NCBI GenBank assembly: GCA_020636325.1
Contig: JACJYC010000014.1
Coordinates: forward strand, 62,001-126,000
Direction of reading: 5' to 3'
Source: Lewinellaceae bacterium
GTDB taxonomy: Bacteria; Bacteroidota; Bacteroidia; Chitinophagales; Saprospiraceae
DNA: 64,000 nt
A program made the translations under genes and the position numbers. The notes under the pieces were generated by a model. It worked only from the letters and a program-made list of their open reading frames with translations, did no database searches and had not been told where the DNA came from. Positions within the stretch are counted from its first letter, which is position 1. Each line of letters begins with the position of its first letter. Of the stretch, positions 15,959 to 24,655 are shown piece by piece.

Positions 15959-17323
15959 TCATAAAAATTCGCTCAACCAGGACAGCGTGGCTTCCGCGAT
16001 CCTGCCGTTGAAATTGCCTTTCAGGTATTGGCGATCCCGGAAATGAGCGTAAGCCTCCTGCCAGTCGGCGCTTTTCATCATGAAGTGGTCCAGGTCGGGG
16101 ATCGTCACCCAGGTCGCCATGCCCGGGTGGGCCTCATTGACCGTTTTCTGGATCATCAGCGGCTCCACCAGGGAACATTGTTCGTAGTCGGCGCCGCCGT
16201 GCAGCACCAGTACCGGGCAGTTCACTTCCTGCCAGCTTTGAGCCAGGTTGACGGAATCAAGCTGCTGCCAGAAACGCCAATGGCGGCCCCACATCTGGTC
16301 GTTTCCTTCGGCATAGCCCATTTCGGATTCGACCAGGGGGCGGTATTCCGGTATTTCATGCAATTGAGCCGGCGTCTTTTTCAGCCGAAAGAATTCGTAA
16401 TAGATCTTCTGGATGCCGCGGACAAAATCTTCGGTTTGCCGGTAGGTCAGGTTTTCCATCAGCGGCTTTTGCACCCGGTGCATCTCCAGCAGGAATTCGC
16501 TCCATGGCCGGAATACGCAGGCGAACACCATCACTCCCCGGGGGCTGTGCCTGCGGGCCACCTCCGGTGCGATGGTGCCGCCCATCGAATGCCCCCAGAT
16601 AAAGAGGCGGTCCTTGTCCGCAAAGGGGAGTTTCTCCATGAATTTATACCCTGCATCGAAGCTTTCGATGTCCGTCCGGAGGTCAACCTCATTGCAGGGA
16701 GCGCAGCCGTCGCTGTCGCCTACTCCGGATTTTTCGATGGCGACAACCGCGTAGCCGTTCTTTACCCATTCCGCGATCAGTTTGCCGTTGTAGGACGCGC
16801 TGTAATTTTCAATGCTGCCGCAACCATACCCGGGAATGAGGAGGATGCAGGGCAGGTGATCGCCGGTCTTGGGCCGCCAGGTCATGGTCCGCAGATAGCC
16901 GTTCCTGAATTTCACCCAATCGTAGAGCACATAGGCGTCCTGATCGGATTCAAAAGGGCGCATCACGGCCGTTCCCGACGATTCGGCGGCTTTTCCGTTT
17001 CGCGTGTACGCTACCTTGACGGCGTCCCCCGTCCGCAATTGCCCGGCAACCTCGTAATAGGCTTCCTGGGTGCTTGTCTGCCGGCCGTTGATCGACTCAA
17101 TGATGTCTCCTTTCTGTAAGGACAAGGCCGCAAAGGTGCTTTCGTTCACCACCGAATCAACCTGAATCCCGGCGTCAACCGGGTGGCTCAACACGCCCAG
17201 CCAGGCCTTTCGCAAAGGGGTTTGGGCTTCCGTTTGGGCCAAAAGCCCCAGTAGAAGGAAGAAAATGACGCCGTAAGGAGCCTTGATCGCAGGGTGCGTT
17301 GATTTGTTGTCGGAGGTGTGCAT
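15959..17323 (-). CDS. Exported alpha/beta hydrolase with N-terminal PDZ domain
   Basis: About 454 residues. A signal peptide (hydrophobic VIFFLLLGLLAQTEAQ) is followed by a PDZ-like domain (LGVLSHPVDAGIQVDSVVNESTFAALSLQKGDIIESING), then an alpha/beta hydrolase with oxyanion-loop region LLIPGYGCG, the nucleophile elbow GHSMGG (Ser), an acidic residue in LVLHGGADYEQC and the His in PDLDHFMMK. Members are exported esterases or peptidase-like hydrolases. I chose ATG 17323 because it gives a well-formed signal peptide; a GTG at 17374 that overlaps the upstream stop (GTGA) would add 17 non-signal-like residues. It follows the amidohydrolase and propeller genes on the same strand at short spacing, probably one operon. 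Substrate unknown. Confidence 0.88.
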   Translation of the reverse strand: MHTSDNKSTHPAIKAPYGVIFFLLLGLLAQTEAQTPLRKAWLGVLSHPVDAGIQVDSVVNESTFAALSLQKGDIIESINGRQTSTQEAYYEVAGQLRTGDAVKVAYTRNGKAAESSGTAVMRPFESDQDAYVLYDWVKFRNGYLRTMTWRPKTGDHLPCILLIPGYGCGSIENYSASYNGKLIAEWVKNGYAVVAIEKSGVGDSDGCAPCNEVDLRTDIESFDAGYKFMEKLPFADKDRLFIWGHSMGGTIAPEVARRHSPRGVMVFACVFRPWSEFLLEMHRVQKPLMENLTYRQTEDFVRGIQKIYYEFFRLKKTPAQLHEIPEYRPLVESEMGYAEGNDQMWGRHWRFWQQLDSVNLAQSWQEVNCPVLVLHGGADYEQCSLVEPLMIQKTVNEAHPGMATWVTIPDLDHFMMKSADWQEAYAHFRDRQYLKGNFNGRIAEATLSWLSEFL

Positions 17324-17370
17324 TGATGTTGTTTTTTTGTTTCCGCTGATCTTGCCGGTCTTCACACAGG

Positions 17371-18774
17371 TCACCTGCCCAGTATTTTTGCATCCTCAAG
17401 CAGCTGTTCCACTGCCTTTTGATCGTACCAACGGGCGCCCTTCATCACGCCGCTGATGGACCGGGTGTTGCGGATATTTTCCAGGGGATTCTTGTCCAGC
17501 AGGATAAATTCGGCGGCTTTTCCTTTTTCTATGCTGCCTTTGCGGTTTTGGAGCCCCAGGTATCCTGCCGGGTTGACGGTAGCGGTCTGCAGGGCTGCGA
17601 ACGGCGTCAGCCCGCATTCAACAAACATTTCCAGTTCATCGTGCAGGGAAAATCCCTGTACCTGAAACCACTCCGGCGAGTCGGAGCCGGCCATCAGCGG
17701 CACGCCTGCCCGCCACAGTTCCAGGGTCATCTTTTTGCGCAGGTCCACGTATTTTTTCAGGCTTTCCACCGGGATATTCATTTTGCGGTTGTGTTCCTTG
17801 ATCTGCCATTTCTCGGGCAGTATGGCCGCCGGAATATAGGCGTAATCGGGGCGCTGTTTGTACACTTCATCACTGGGGCGCGTCCCGAAGCAGGAGACGA
17901 AAAAGAAGTTGGTGGGCGTCACATAGATCCCGGCATCCCTGACCATTTTTACCAGGCCGGGTATTTTCCCTTCGTCCAGGTAAGGGACGGTCGCCCAGGC
18001 ATTCATCCGCCAGAGGTTCATATCCGAAACGCTTTGCCCGTGGTTATAGGATGTATCCGGCAGGAGCATGTCGATGAATTCGTCCATATGCTCGATCTGC
18101 TGGCCTGCTGCCAGGGCGGCCGGCAATTTGACCAGCGGACCGACATGACCGGTGACCTGGATCCCCTCTTTTTTCGCCGTCCGGATAACGGCATCATAGG
18201 CCTCCCGGTTGACCATAAAGGTGATCTTGATGGCGTCATATCCTTCTTTTTTGAACCGTCTGACGGCCGCAGCGGCCTTTTCCGGCGTATCGACGATCTC
18301 GTAATTTTTGGGTTCCTCGTCCCAAAGCCATTTACCCACCAATTGCGGACTGGCGATCAGCAGGTCGGGGCCTGCCCAGTTGCCGGTTTTGACCCGTTCG
18401 CGGGCGTCGAGATAAACCGGATGGCCGGCCAGTATGCGCACGGTCGTCATGCCCGTAGCCAGCATCATTTTCAATTCCGTTTCACAGGTGTTCTTGTGCT
18501 CGCCCTGTTCGTAGAAAAAATGGGCGTGCATGTCCATCAACCCGGGCATCAGGTATTTGCCGCGTCCGTCGATCACGGTGGCGCCTGCCGGGATCTTCAC
18601 CTTCCCCGCGTCCCCGATCTTCCGGAGGATTCCGTTTTCGATCACAACGGTCTGATCGGGCAATACCGCGTCCCGGTTCATCGGGATCACCGAGACGTGG
18701 GTGACGGCAAACCGCTGGCCGGAAACCGCAACGGTCAAAACTGACAGGCAAAACAGCAAAATCGATCTTCTCAT
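17371..18774 (-). CDS. Exported metal-dependent amidohydrolase
   Basis: About 467 residues of the amidohydrolase superfamily (imidazolonepropionase/prolidase-like exported group). A signal peptide MRRSILLFCLSVLTVAVSGQ leads into the beta-sandwich. The metal-binding HxH is in GLMDMHAHFFY (about 84); a Lys that could be the bridging residue is in YDAIKITFMVN; later metal ligands are in VTGHVG and IEHMDEF, and the catalytic Asp in LMAGSDSP. The C-terminal NPAGYLGLQNRKGSIEKGKAAEFILLDKNPLENI is the standard closing motif. Start ATG 18774 is used, as the upstream extension is charged and lacks a signal. It sits 23 bp after the propeller gene and 47 bp before the hydrolase gene on the same strand. 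It probably acts on a peptide or cyclic amide in the periplasm. Confidence 0.92.
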   Translation of the reverse strand: MRRSILLFCLSVLTVAVSGQRFAVTHVSVIPMNRDAVLPDQTVVIENGILRKIGDAGKVKIPAGATVIDGRGKYLMPGLMDMHAHFFYEQGEHKNTCETELKMMLATGMTTVRILAGHPVYLDARERVKTGNWAGPDLLIASPQLVGKWLWDEEPKNYEIVDTPEKAAAAVRRFKKEGYDAIKITFMVNREAYDAVIRTAKKEGIQVTGHVGPLVKLPAALAAGQQIEHMDEFIDMLLPDTSYNHGQSVSDMNLWRMNAWATVPYLDEGKIPGLVKMVRDAGIYVTPTNFFFVSCFGTRPSDEVYKQRPDYAYIPAAILPEKWQIKEHNRKMNIPVESLKKYVDLRKKMTLELWRAGVPLMAGSDSPEWFQVQGFSLHDELEMFVECGLTPFAALQTATVNPAGYLGLQNRKGSIEKGKAAEFILLDKNPLENIRNTRSISGVMKGARWYDQKAVEQLLEDAKILGR

Positions 18775-18797
18775 AGCGCAAGGTCTTTTTGGAAAAA

Positions 18798-20012
18798 CTA
18801 CCTTTTCAGGCAATACACGGCGCCTTCCCCGGTTGTCACGATCAGGTAGTCCTTTGTGATCGCGGGTGTGGAAAAAATGCCGCCCAATTCAAATTCCACT
18901 TCCAGAAATTGTTCGTTGGATCGTATGATGGCATAAATATCGTCCCGGTAGGCGTCGTCCTGCTTGAAGTATTTGAGCCGGTTTTGGAGGTAACCGTCGG
19001 TGGTATACGACCAGCGCTTTTCCCCCGTTTTCCGGTCGATACCGTGGAGTTTGCCCATGGTGGTCCCGGCAAATAGCATGGAATCCGTAAAAGCGAACCG
19101 GCCGAAGATCAGGAATTCCATTTTCCGGTTCCAGAACTCGCGGCCTGTTGCGGGGTCGGCGGCGACCAGCACCCGTTCGTCGGCGCCTCCGGTATAGAGG
19201 ACCGAATCCTGAATTTGGTTGACCAGCCCCCACCCTCTTGTAAAGGCTTTGTTCCAATGGGCAAATCCCTTTTCCTGGTCGAGGGCGTAAACATTGTAGT
19301 CGCGGGCGCCGACGAAGACGAGGCCGTTGAAGGCGGCGGGAGAGCCCTGCACCTCTCCTTTCGGGAAATAGCGATGGCCTACGGTCTTGAATTTCCAGAT
19401 CAACTCGCCGGAAAGGGCGGAGAGGGCGTAGACGTAGCCGTCAAATGATCCGAAAAAGACGCGGCCGTTATCGACCGCCGGCGTGGAATGGACAACGTCT
19501 CCGGTTTGAAAACGCCACAGCGCCTTTCCATTCCGGGCGTCGACAGCGTACAAATGCCCGTCGCCGGAGCCGAAATAGAGGGCGCCCTTGTGGAAAACGG
19601 GTGAAGAATGGTGGTAGTCCGCAAAATCGTATTGGCGTTCTCCGCCTGTTGCGAATGTCCAGCAGGTTTTTCCGGTAACCCTGTTCAAAGCGTACAGGTT
19701 GCCGTCGCCGCCGTTCAGCACCAGGGTATCGCCCAGGATCAGCGGGGTGGACCGGATGGGGCCGCCCGATTTGAAGGTCCAGCGGGTTTGGCCGGAGTCG
19801 ATATCCAGGGCATACAGCACGCTGTCCAATCCGCCGAAATAGACAAGCCCCTGACCAACCGCGGGAGAGCCGAGGATCGGGGCGGCGGTCTGGAATTTCC
19901 ATTGGCGGACGGGCGGTTGTTCAAAAGCGGATGGCGGCGCCCCGGCCGGCAACTGGCCGGCCAGCATATGGACCTGCAATAGGGCGATAATCAGAAAAAA
20001 CGGGTATTTCAT
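18798..20012 (-). CDS. Exported PQQ-like beta-propeller (BamB-type fold)
   Basis: A 404-residue secreted protein with signal peptide MKYPFFLIIALLQVHMLAG and seven or eight propeller blades carrying the PQQ-like repeat (YFGGLDSVLYALDIDSGQTRWTF; LYFGSGDGHLYAVDARNGKALWRF; VFFGSFDGYVYALSALSGELIWKF and others). The family fold is that of BamB and quinoprotein dehydrogenases, but none of the PQQ ligands or a dehydrogenase domain is apparent, so it is more likely a binding or scaffolding protein. First gene of a leftward set with the amidohydrolase (23 bp) and hydrolase genes. Location is periplasm or outer surface. Function unknown. Confidence 0.88.
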   Translation of the reverse strand: MKYPFFLIIALLQVHMLAGQLPAGAPPSAFEQPPVRQWKFQTAAPILGSPAVGQGLVYFGGLDSVLYALDIDSGQTRWTFKSGGPIRSTPLILGDTLVLNGGDGNLYALNRVTGKTCWTFATGGERQYDFADYHHSSPVFHKGALYFGSGDGHLYAVDARNGKALWRFQTGDVVHSTPAVDNGRVFFGSFDGYVYALSALSGELIWKFKTVGHRYFPKGEVQGSPAAFNGLVFVGARDYNVYALDQEKGFAHWNKAFTRGWGLVNQIQDSVLYTGGADERVLVAADPATGREFWNRKMEFLIFGRFAFTDSMLFAGTTMGKLHGIDRKTGEKRWSYTTDGYLQNRLKYFKQDDAYRDDIYAIIRSNEQFLEVEFELGGIFSTPAITKDYLIVTTGEGAVYCLKR

Positions 20013-20102
20013 CGGTCAATCGGCGCCGGTTTCATAATACAGTCGGGTGAATCCAAAAAAAGACTGCGGCAAAAATGGGGTGAATCGGCGGAAAACCGTT
20101 TG

Positions 20103-21002
20103 TCAAAACCTGCTAATTCTCAGGCAGTCGGAGGGCGGGCAGCCGTAGAATTTCTTATAGGCTTTGCTGAAGCTCTGCACGTCGGCAAAGCCGGCTTCCA
20201 GGGCGGCTTCGGACACGGAATGCCTGCCGCCCTCCAGCAATCGCCGGCCTAAACAGAGGCGCTTTTCCCAGAGGTAGCGATGGGGCGTCGTGCCGAAAAC
20301 GCGCCGGAAAAGTCGAAAAAAATGAAATTCCGAAACATTGGCCGCCCGGGCGACATCGGCGACCTGGATATCCGTTCTGAAACAATCATCGATGAAATTG
20401 CGCCCCTGCACCAGGCGCCGGAGCATATCCTTGCGGGTGGAATCCTTAACGGCAGGAATGGCCATCAGCCGGTCGCGGGTCATGAAACTGTCGGCTGCGT
20501 ACAATTCCGCCAGTTGGAAAAAGAGAGCCGGATCAAACGTTGCGGCGGACGGTTCCTCGCGCCGGAACCACCGGTCGAGCTCGCCCAGGAGGTTGCCGAG
20601 CTTGCTTTCCGCGGCAGAGAACATAAAATCAGTGAACAGCGGCTCCCCTTCCACCGGGTCAGGCAGGGGGTCGCCGGGTCGGCGGAGCGCCGCAAAGGCA
20701 TTTGCGATCAGGTCGGGCATCAGATCGATGCAAAGCCCGCTGACCGCACCTTCCGCCATGGAATCCGCATGGCCGACAGCGGGATGGGTGAGCAGGTATT
20801 GGCCGGAACGAACCCGGTATTCCCGGTTGCCGATCTGGTAAAATTCCGTCCCCGCAGCCACATAACGGATGGAAAAGCCCTGGAAATTGGACTTCACCTC
20901 AAAGGGGCGCTCCAACCGGAAATGGTTGATGATGTGGCCGGGTTGGCGATCCCGGGCCAGCAGGTTGAGGCTTCCTTCCGTCAGGTGGTTGATGTTGAAC
21001 AT
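20103..21002 (-). CDS. AraC-family transcriptional regulator
   Basis: A 299-residue regulator. The N-terminal cupin-like sensor part includes YRVRSGQYLLTHPAVGHADS and SGLCIDLMPDLI. The C-terminal about 100 residues form the double helix-turn-helix: DIQVADVARAANVSEFHFFRLFRRVFGTTPHRYLWEKRL and HSVSEAALEAGFADVQSFSKAYKKFYGCPP. I chose ATG 21002 (MFNINHLTEG) over the ORF's earlier Met, whose extension covers a palindromic repeat just upstream. The gene lies 90 bp upstream of the propeller/amidohydrolase/hydrolase genes on the same strand, so it may control them or be cotranscribed; this is inferred from position only. Confidence 0.9.
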   Translation of the reverse strand: MFNINHLTEGSLNLLARDRQPGHIINHFRLERPFEVKSNFQGFSIRYVAAGTEFYQIGNREYRVRSGQYLLTHPAVGHADSMAEGAVSGLCIDLMPDLIANAFAALRRPGDPLPDPVEGEPLFTDFMFSAAESKLGNLLGELDRWFRREEPSAATFDPALFFQLAELYAADSFMTRDRLMAIPAVKDSTRKDMLRRLVQGRNFIDDCFRTDIQVADVARAANVSEFHFFRLFRRVFGTTPHRYLWEKRLCLGRRLLEGGRHSVSEAALEAGFADVQSFSKAYKKFYGCPPSDCLRISRF

Positions 21003-21016
21003 TGTAGTCGTATGTA

Positions 21017-21038
21017 GCGACGGAAGATTTTCCGTCGC
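21017..21038. repeat. 22-bp palindrome upstream of the AraC gene
   Basis: A perfect 9-bp inverted repeat GCGACGGAA/TTCCGTCGC with a GATT loop, 15 bases before the AraC start codon. The same core (GACGGAAGATTTTCCGTC) occurs at 41849-41866 inside an intergenic repeat, and a decayed version occurs near 41620. It could act as a hairpin in the leader or an operator; its recurrence points to a dispersed repeat. Confidence 0.6.
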
Positions 21039-21145
21039 AAAAGTCGTCAGGGTTTCCAGTCTAATGACACGAAGATAGGGAATTTGGATGCGCGGTTCCA
21101 AATCTTCCGGCGCGAATATGTTGTGGTCAGCTATAGGTTGAACGG

Positions 21146-21243
21146 TTAGTTTTTCATCACCTTGCCGGCGGGGTTCGAAATTTGCACCAGATAGAAGTCC
21201 GGGGCAGGTTAATTTCCATGGTCCTGTGAGTTTTGGCGTTGAA
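21146..21243 (-). pseudogene. Possible remnant of a T9SS C-terminal sorting domain
   Basis: On the minus strand one frame reads FNAKTHRTMEINLP and, after a one-base slip in a C-run, the next frame reads APDFYLVQISNPAGKVMKN and stop. Joined, this resembles the end of a type IX secretion sorting domain (the usual form is LPxGxYLVxIxxxxGKxxxK). Stop codons lie just upstream in the relevant frames, so it is not an intact gene. It sits between the outer-membrane protein and the AraC gene. Weak support because it is short. Confidence 0.35.
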
Positions 21244-21269
21244 AATTGTTGGTTATGCGCATTAGGGCG

Positions 21270-21962
21270 TTACCATTTAAATAGTCTGTATTCACCGCCA
21301 ATTGCGAATTGCAGAAAACCTTTATTCCATTGTTCGACCCCACAGTAGCTGCATGAAAGAAAGGTAGAGAGTTTGATGCTCGCCTGGTTACTGAGCTTGT
21401 ACCCAAATTTCAATTTTCCGCCCATATGGACGCGGCCTTCATTTCTATATATACGATCTGATGTTGACGTTACCTCGCCCATAATCTCTGTGGTTTTGGA
21501 AATCCGTTCCACTTTGGAAATTACATAAAGAAACAAAACACCTAATTCGACCTCCATTTTTCGGCCTATTCTATGCCCCAACAAAAGGGGAAGACTAATA
21601 TTGTCATAGGTATAGTCGCGTATTTCGGAAATGATCGTACCGATTCGTTCCCGCGGCTGGGTTGTTCCCGGAAACATGTAGATAACCTCTTTATATACCG
21701 GAACATTCGCCCAAATATGTTCGCCATTTAAGCGATTATATAAAAGTTCTGCCCGCAAATAAACGCCTGGTCCGGATCTGATGACCGTAAACACTCCAGC
21801 GTCAAAACTGAAAGAATAGGTGTTTTTATCATACTTATAGGTATTAAAGGAAACTTTACTCTTCCCAAAATCCGAAACTACCCCAAATTCTCGAAGTTGT
21901 CCGAAACCCTCAATGAAGAATAACAAGGTGAAAATTCCTGTAACAAATAACCGAAGCATCAT
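21270..21962 (-). CDS. Putative outer-membrane beta-barrel protein
   Basis: A 230-residue protein with signal peptide MMLRLFVTGIFTLLFFIEGFGQ and alternating hydrophobic/polar strands (SFSFDAGVFTVIRSGPGVYLRAELLYNRL; MEVELGVLFLYVIS; GRVHMGGKLKFGYKL; GFLQFAIGGEYRLFKW). The final aromatic residue (Trp) is typical of a barrel end. I do not recognise a specific family. The gene and its surroundings (about 21.1-22.3 kb) are richer in A and T than neighbouring genes, which may indicate recent acquisition. It lies one base downstream of a short membrane-protein frame (21964-22227). Confidence 0.75.
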   Translation of the reverse strand: MMLRLFVTGIFTLLFFIEGFGQLREFGVVSDFGKSKVSFNTYKYDKNTYSFSFDAGVFTVIRSGPGVYLRAELLYNRLNGEHIWANVPVYKEVIYMFPGTTQPRERIGTIISEIRDYTYDNISLPLLLGHRIGRKMEVELGVLFLYVISKVERISKTTEIMGEVTSTSDRIYRNEGRVHMGGKLKFGYKLSNQASIKLSTFLSCSYCGVEQWNKGFLQFAIGGEYRLFKW

Positions 21963-21963
21963 C

Positions 21964-22227
21964 TTAGTTTTTAATAAATTGTTTCTTTAAGCCGATAACG
22001 AACACCAAAATAAGGAAAATCAATTGAAATCGCCAACGCCAGTTTCTGTCTGCTCTTAATCCGGCATTCCTGTTCGGCTCCACTGCATTGGACCAGGCGA
22101 TAAAGACGTCGGCCATGGGCAAGGTCCCGAACAGGTATTTCTTCTTTCCCCGCCAGAAAAAGCCGCATCCGAAAGCCTCAATGCTGTTGCGGAGCGCCTC
22201 GCGTTTCGTTTCTCCAAATCCTGACCG
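21964..22227 (-). pseudogene. Short membrane-protein reading frame without a clear start
   Basis: An open minus-strand frame of 87 codons (stop TAA 21964-21966; the frame opens after a TAA at 22228-22230). It reads like protein: GFGETKREALRNSIEAFG, CGFFWRGKKKYLFGTLP, MADVFIAWSNAVEPNR, and a C-terminal membrane segment RFQLIFLILVFVIGLKK. The only ATG in frame is at 22116, which would give 50 residues. Another frame just upstream begins with an ATG at 22268 (MRVLRNNKGRRKNN), so the gene may have been split by a single-base indel around 22220-22230. It is placed directly before the outer-membrane protein gene. Either a small gene with an unusual start or a broken one. Confidence 0.4.
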
Positions 22228-22383
22228 TTATTTTTTCTGCGCCCCTTATTGTTCCTCAATACCCTCATAGTTCATCATCAAAATAATCGGTCCCCCCTCC
22301 GGCCCCTCCCATTTTTCCCGCGCATTTCCTAATTTTACCCCTCAAACAACCCGTCGACCGACATCGAACAGCCGCTTTCCATA

Positions 22384-24276
22384 TTGAAACAACATTGGGG
22401 ATTCGACGCCTTCCGCCCCCTGCAGGCCGAGATCATCCAGTCCGTGATGGAAGGGCGCGACACCCTGGCCCTGATGCCTACCGGCGGCGGCAAATCCCTC
22501 TGCTTTCAGGTACCCGCACTGTGCATGGACGGCATGTGCCTGGTCATTTCCCCGCTCATCGCCCTGATGAAGGACCAGGTGGAGAACCTCCAGAAACGCG
22601 GGATCGCAGCCGAAGCCATCTTTTCCGGCATGGCCTACCGGGATATCGACCGGATCCTGGACAATTGCGCGTACGGCGGGGTCAAGCTGCTCTATTGCTC
22701 ACCCGAGCGACTGAAAACCGAACTGATGCAGGAGCGACTGAAGCGCATGAAGGTCAACCTGCTGGCGGTCGACGAGGCGCACTGCGTCTCCCAATGGGGT
22801 TACGACTTCCGGCCGCCGTACCTCGAGATCGCCGAGATCCGGGAGCTGATACCGAAAACGCCCATCCTGGCCCTGACGGCGACGGCCACCCCCGACGTGG
22901 TGAAAGATATCCAGGACAAACTCCTGTTCAATAAAAACGGCCAGGTATTCCAAAAGAGTTTTGCGCGGCAGAACCTCTCCTACGTGGTCTTCCGCGAAGA
23001 GGGCAAAGAAGCCAAAATGCTCGACATCCTGAAAAAGACCGGCGGATCGGCCGTGGTGTACGCCCGCAACCGGCGCCGAACCCGCGAACTGGCGCAATGG
23101 CTGGTCAAAAACCGGATCAGCGCCGATTTTTACCACGCCGGACTATCCCCCGACGAACGGAGCGCCAAACAGGAAGCCTGGACCCAGAACCGCCGCCGCG
23201 TCATGGTGAGCACCAACGCCTTCGGGATGGGCATCGACAAACCCGACGTGCGGGTGGTGGTGCATATGGACCTTCCCGACAGCCTGGAAGCCTATTTCCA
23301 GGAAGCGGGTCGGGCGGGCCGCGACGGACAAAAAGCCTACGCCGTCCTGCTGTACAACGACAATGACCGCATCAGCCTGGAAAAAAGCTTCGAGATTGCC
23401 TACCCCGAACTGGAGGAGATCCGCCGGACCTACCGGGCCCTGGGCAGCTACCTCCAACTGGCCGTGGGCGCCGGCGAGGGCGAGGCCTTTGACTTCGACC
23501 TTGCCGAATTCGCGGGCACCTACAACCTCGAACCCCTGAAAACGCTGAGCGCCCTGAAAAGCCTCGAACAGGCCGGTTGGATCATCCTGACCGAGGCGGT
23601 TTATATCCCCTCAAGCCTGCTGATCAAAGTGGACAAAGACGAACTCTACGACTACCAGCTGAAACACCCAAAAATGGACCGTATCCTGAAAAGCATCCTG
23701 CGGTCGTATCAGGGCGCTTTCAATATCCCCATCAAACTCAAGGAATCGCAACTGGCCAAATTTCTCAAAATGCCGGTCCCGGAATTGCAACAGGCCCTAA
23801 CCATGCTGCACCAGGAAGGCATCGTGGAGTACCGCCCCGCCAAGGACCAACCGCAGCTCATTTTCACCAAGGAGCGGGTGGATGCCGCCAACCTGGCCAT
23901 CGACCGGGAGATGTACCATTTCCGGCGTGAACGGCATCGCGAAAGACTGAAAAAAGCCCTTGCCTACGCCGAAACCCCGGCCTGCCGCAGCAAGCAACTG
24001 CTGGAATATTTCGGCGAAAAAACAACCGGAAAATGCGGAATTTGCGATGTTTGCCTGGGGAGAACATCCGAAGGCATTTCCAAAGAAGAGTTTGACCGCT
24101 TCAAAATCAAGATCGAACGGTTGCTCAAAAGGGAAGCCCTGACGCTGGACGAACTGGTGCAAAGTTTTTCCTCCGTTCACGAAGACAAAGTCCTGGAAGT
24201 GATCGGCTACCTGATCGATGAAGGATTTGTGGATAAAGTGAAGGAAAAGTTGGTGCTGACGGACAGTGGACGGTAG
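22384..24276 (+). CDS. recQ: RecQ-like ATP-dependent DNA helicase
   Basis: A 3'-5' DNA helicase of superfamily 2, 630 residues. Seen: the Q-motif region FRPLQAEII, Walker A PTGGGKS (about 31), DEAH box VDEAHCVSQWGYDFRPPY (about 126), motif III LTATATP, motif VI QEAGRAGRDG (about 305) and the four-Cys zinc-binding region CRSKQLLEYFGE...CGICDVC (about 535-560). There is no HRDC domain; the C-terminus ends with a winged-helix-like segment. The start is unusual: no ATG or GTG lies in frame between a stop at 22330 and the conserved N-terminus, so TTG at 22384 is the only standard choice, and homology may begin a few residues earlier. The last codons and the TAG stop lie within a heptamer array. 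Confidence 0.92.
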   Translation: MKQHWGFDAFRPLQAEIIQSVMEGRDTLALMPTGGGKSLCFQVPALCMDGMCLVISPLIALMKDQVENLQKRGIAAEAIFSGMAYRDIDRILDNCAYGGVKLLYCSPERLKTELMQERLKRMKVNLLAVDEAHCVSQWGYDFRPPYLEIAEIRELIPKTPILALTATATPDVVKDIQDKLLFNKNGQVFQKSFARQNLSYVVFREEGKEAKMLDILKKTGGSAVVYARNRRRTRELAQWLVKNRISADFYHAGLSPDERSAKQEAWTQNRRRVMVSTNAFGMGIDKPDVRVVVHMDLPDSLEAYFQEAGRAGRDGQKAYAVLLYNDNDRISLEKSFEIAYPELEEIRRTYRALGSYLQLAVGAGEGEAFDFDLAEFAGTYNLEPLKTLSALKSLEQAGWIILTEAVYIPSSLLIKVDKDELYDYQLKHPKMDRILKSILRSYQGAFNIPIKLKESQLAKFLKMPVPELQQALTMLHQEGIVEYRPAKDQPQLIFTKERVDAANLAIDREMYHFRRERHRERLKKALAYAETPACRSKQLLEYFGEKTTGKCGICDVCLGRTSEGISKEEFDRFKIKIERLLKREALTLDELVQSFSSVHEDKVLEVIGYLIDEGFVDKVKEKLVLTDSGR

Positions 24277-24316
24277 ACGGTAGACGGAAGACGGTGGACG
24301 GTGGACGGTGGACGAC
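24261..24316. repeat. Heptamer array overlapping the helicase stop codon
   Basis: Eight consecutive 7-bp units: GGACAGT, GGACGGT, AGACGGT, AGACGGA, AGACGGT, GGACGGT, GGACGGT, GGACGAC. The array starts inside the helicase gene, encodes its last residues and includes its TAG stop. Confidence 0.85.
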
Positions 24317-24370
24317 TTACGATGGAGCTTTCGCGGTAGGAAATCCTCCCTTCATGACAAAACAGTTGTG

Positions 24371-24494
24371 CGGGCCGTCGGGTCCGCGATATCTGTAGCG
24401 CTCAGTTTGAATATTGGGTTTCCGGCCTGTAGGGCCGGTGGCTTACGTCGTTGCCGGGGTGCTGCAGGTATGGCGAATCTAACGGACCACTGTA
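24371..24494. repeat. Dispersed intergenic repeat, family B copy 1
   Basis: The segment around GTTTGAATATTGGGTTTCC with the hairpin CCGGCC-TGTA-GGCCGG and the flanking CGGGCCGTCGGGTCCGC recurs diverged at 41907-41975. The following GGCTTACGTCGTTGCC...GCGGACC-type part recurs at 42099-42151, and a short piece recurs at 27504-27527. No open frame covers it. Together with the flanking heptamer arrays it fills the gap between the helicase and glycosyltransferase genes. Confidence 0.65.
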
Positions 24495-24573
24495 CTGGGC
24501 AGCTCAATCAGGGAAAGGCATCGGAATTGCGAATGCAAATCGAAGAAGTCCATTTTGTTGCGCGAAAGAGCCG

Positions 24574-24651
24574 TTACGACTTACGACTTACAACTTACGA
24601 CTTACAACTCAACTTACAACGACTTACAACTTACGACTTACGACTAAAAAC
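24574..24651. repeat. Heptamer array just before the glycosyltransferase start
   Basis: Units TTACGAC and TTACAAC in tandem (nine clear units, with two short interruptions), ending with TAAAAAC four bases before the ATG at 24656. The unit is the reverse complement of the GTAAGTC/GTAAGTT unit at 41513-41596. Confidence 0.85.
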
Positions 24652-24655
24652 CTAA

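Noticed and set aside
17419..18744. A 441-codon plus-strand open frame opposite the amidohydrolase
   Set aside because: The minus strand holds all amidohydrolase motifs. The same reasoning removes the long frames at 27960-29294, 35466-36677 and 51916-53430.
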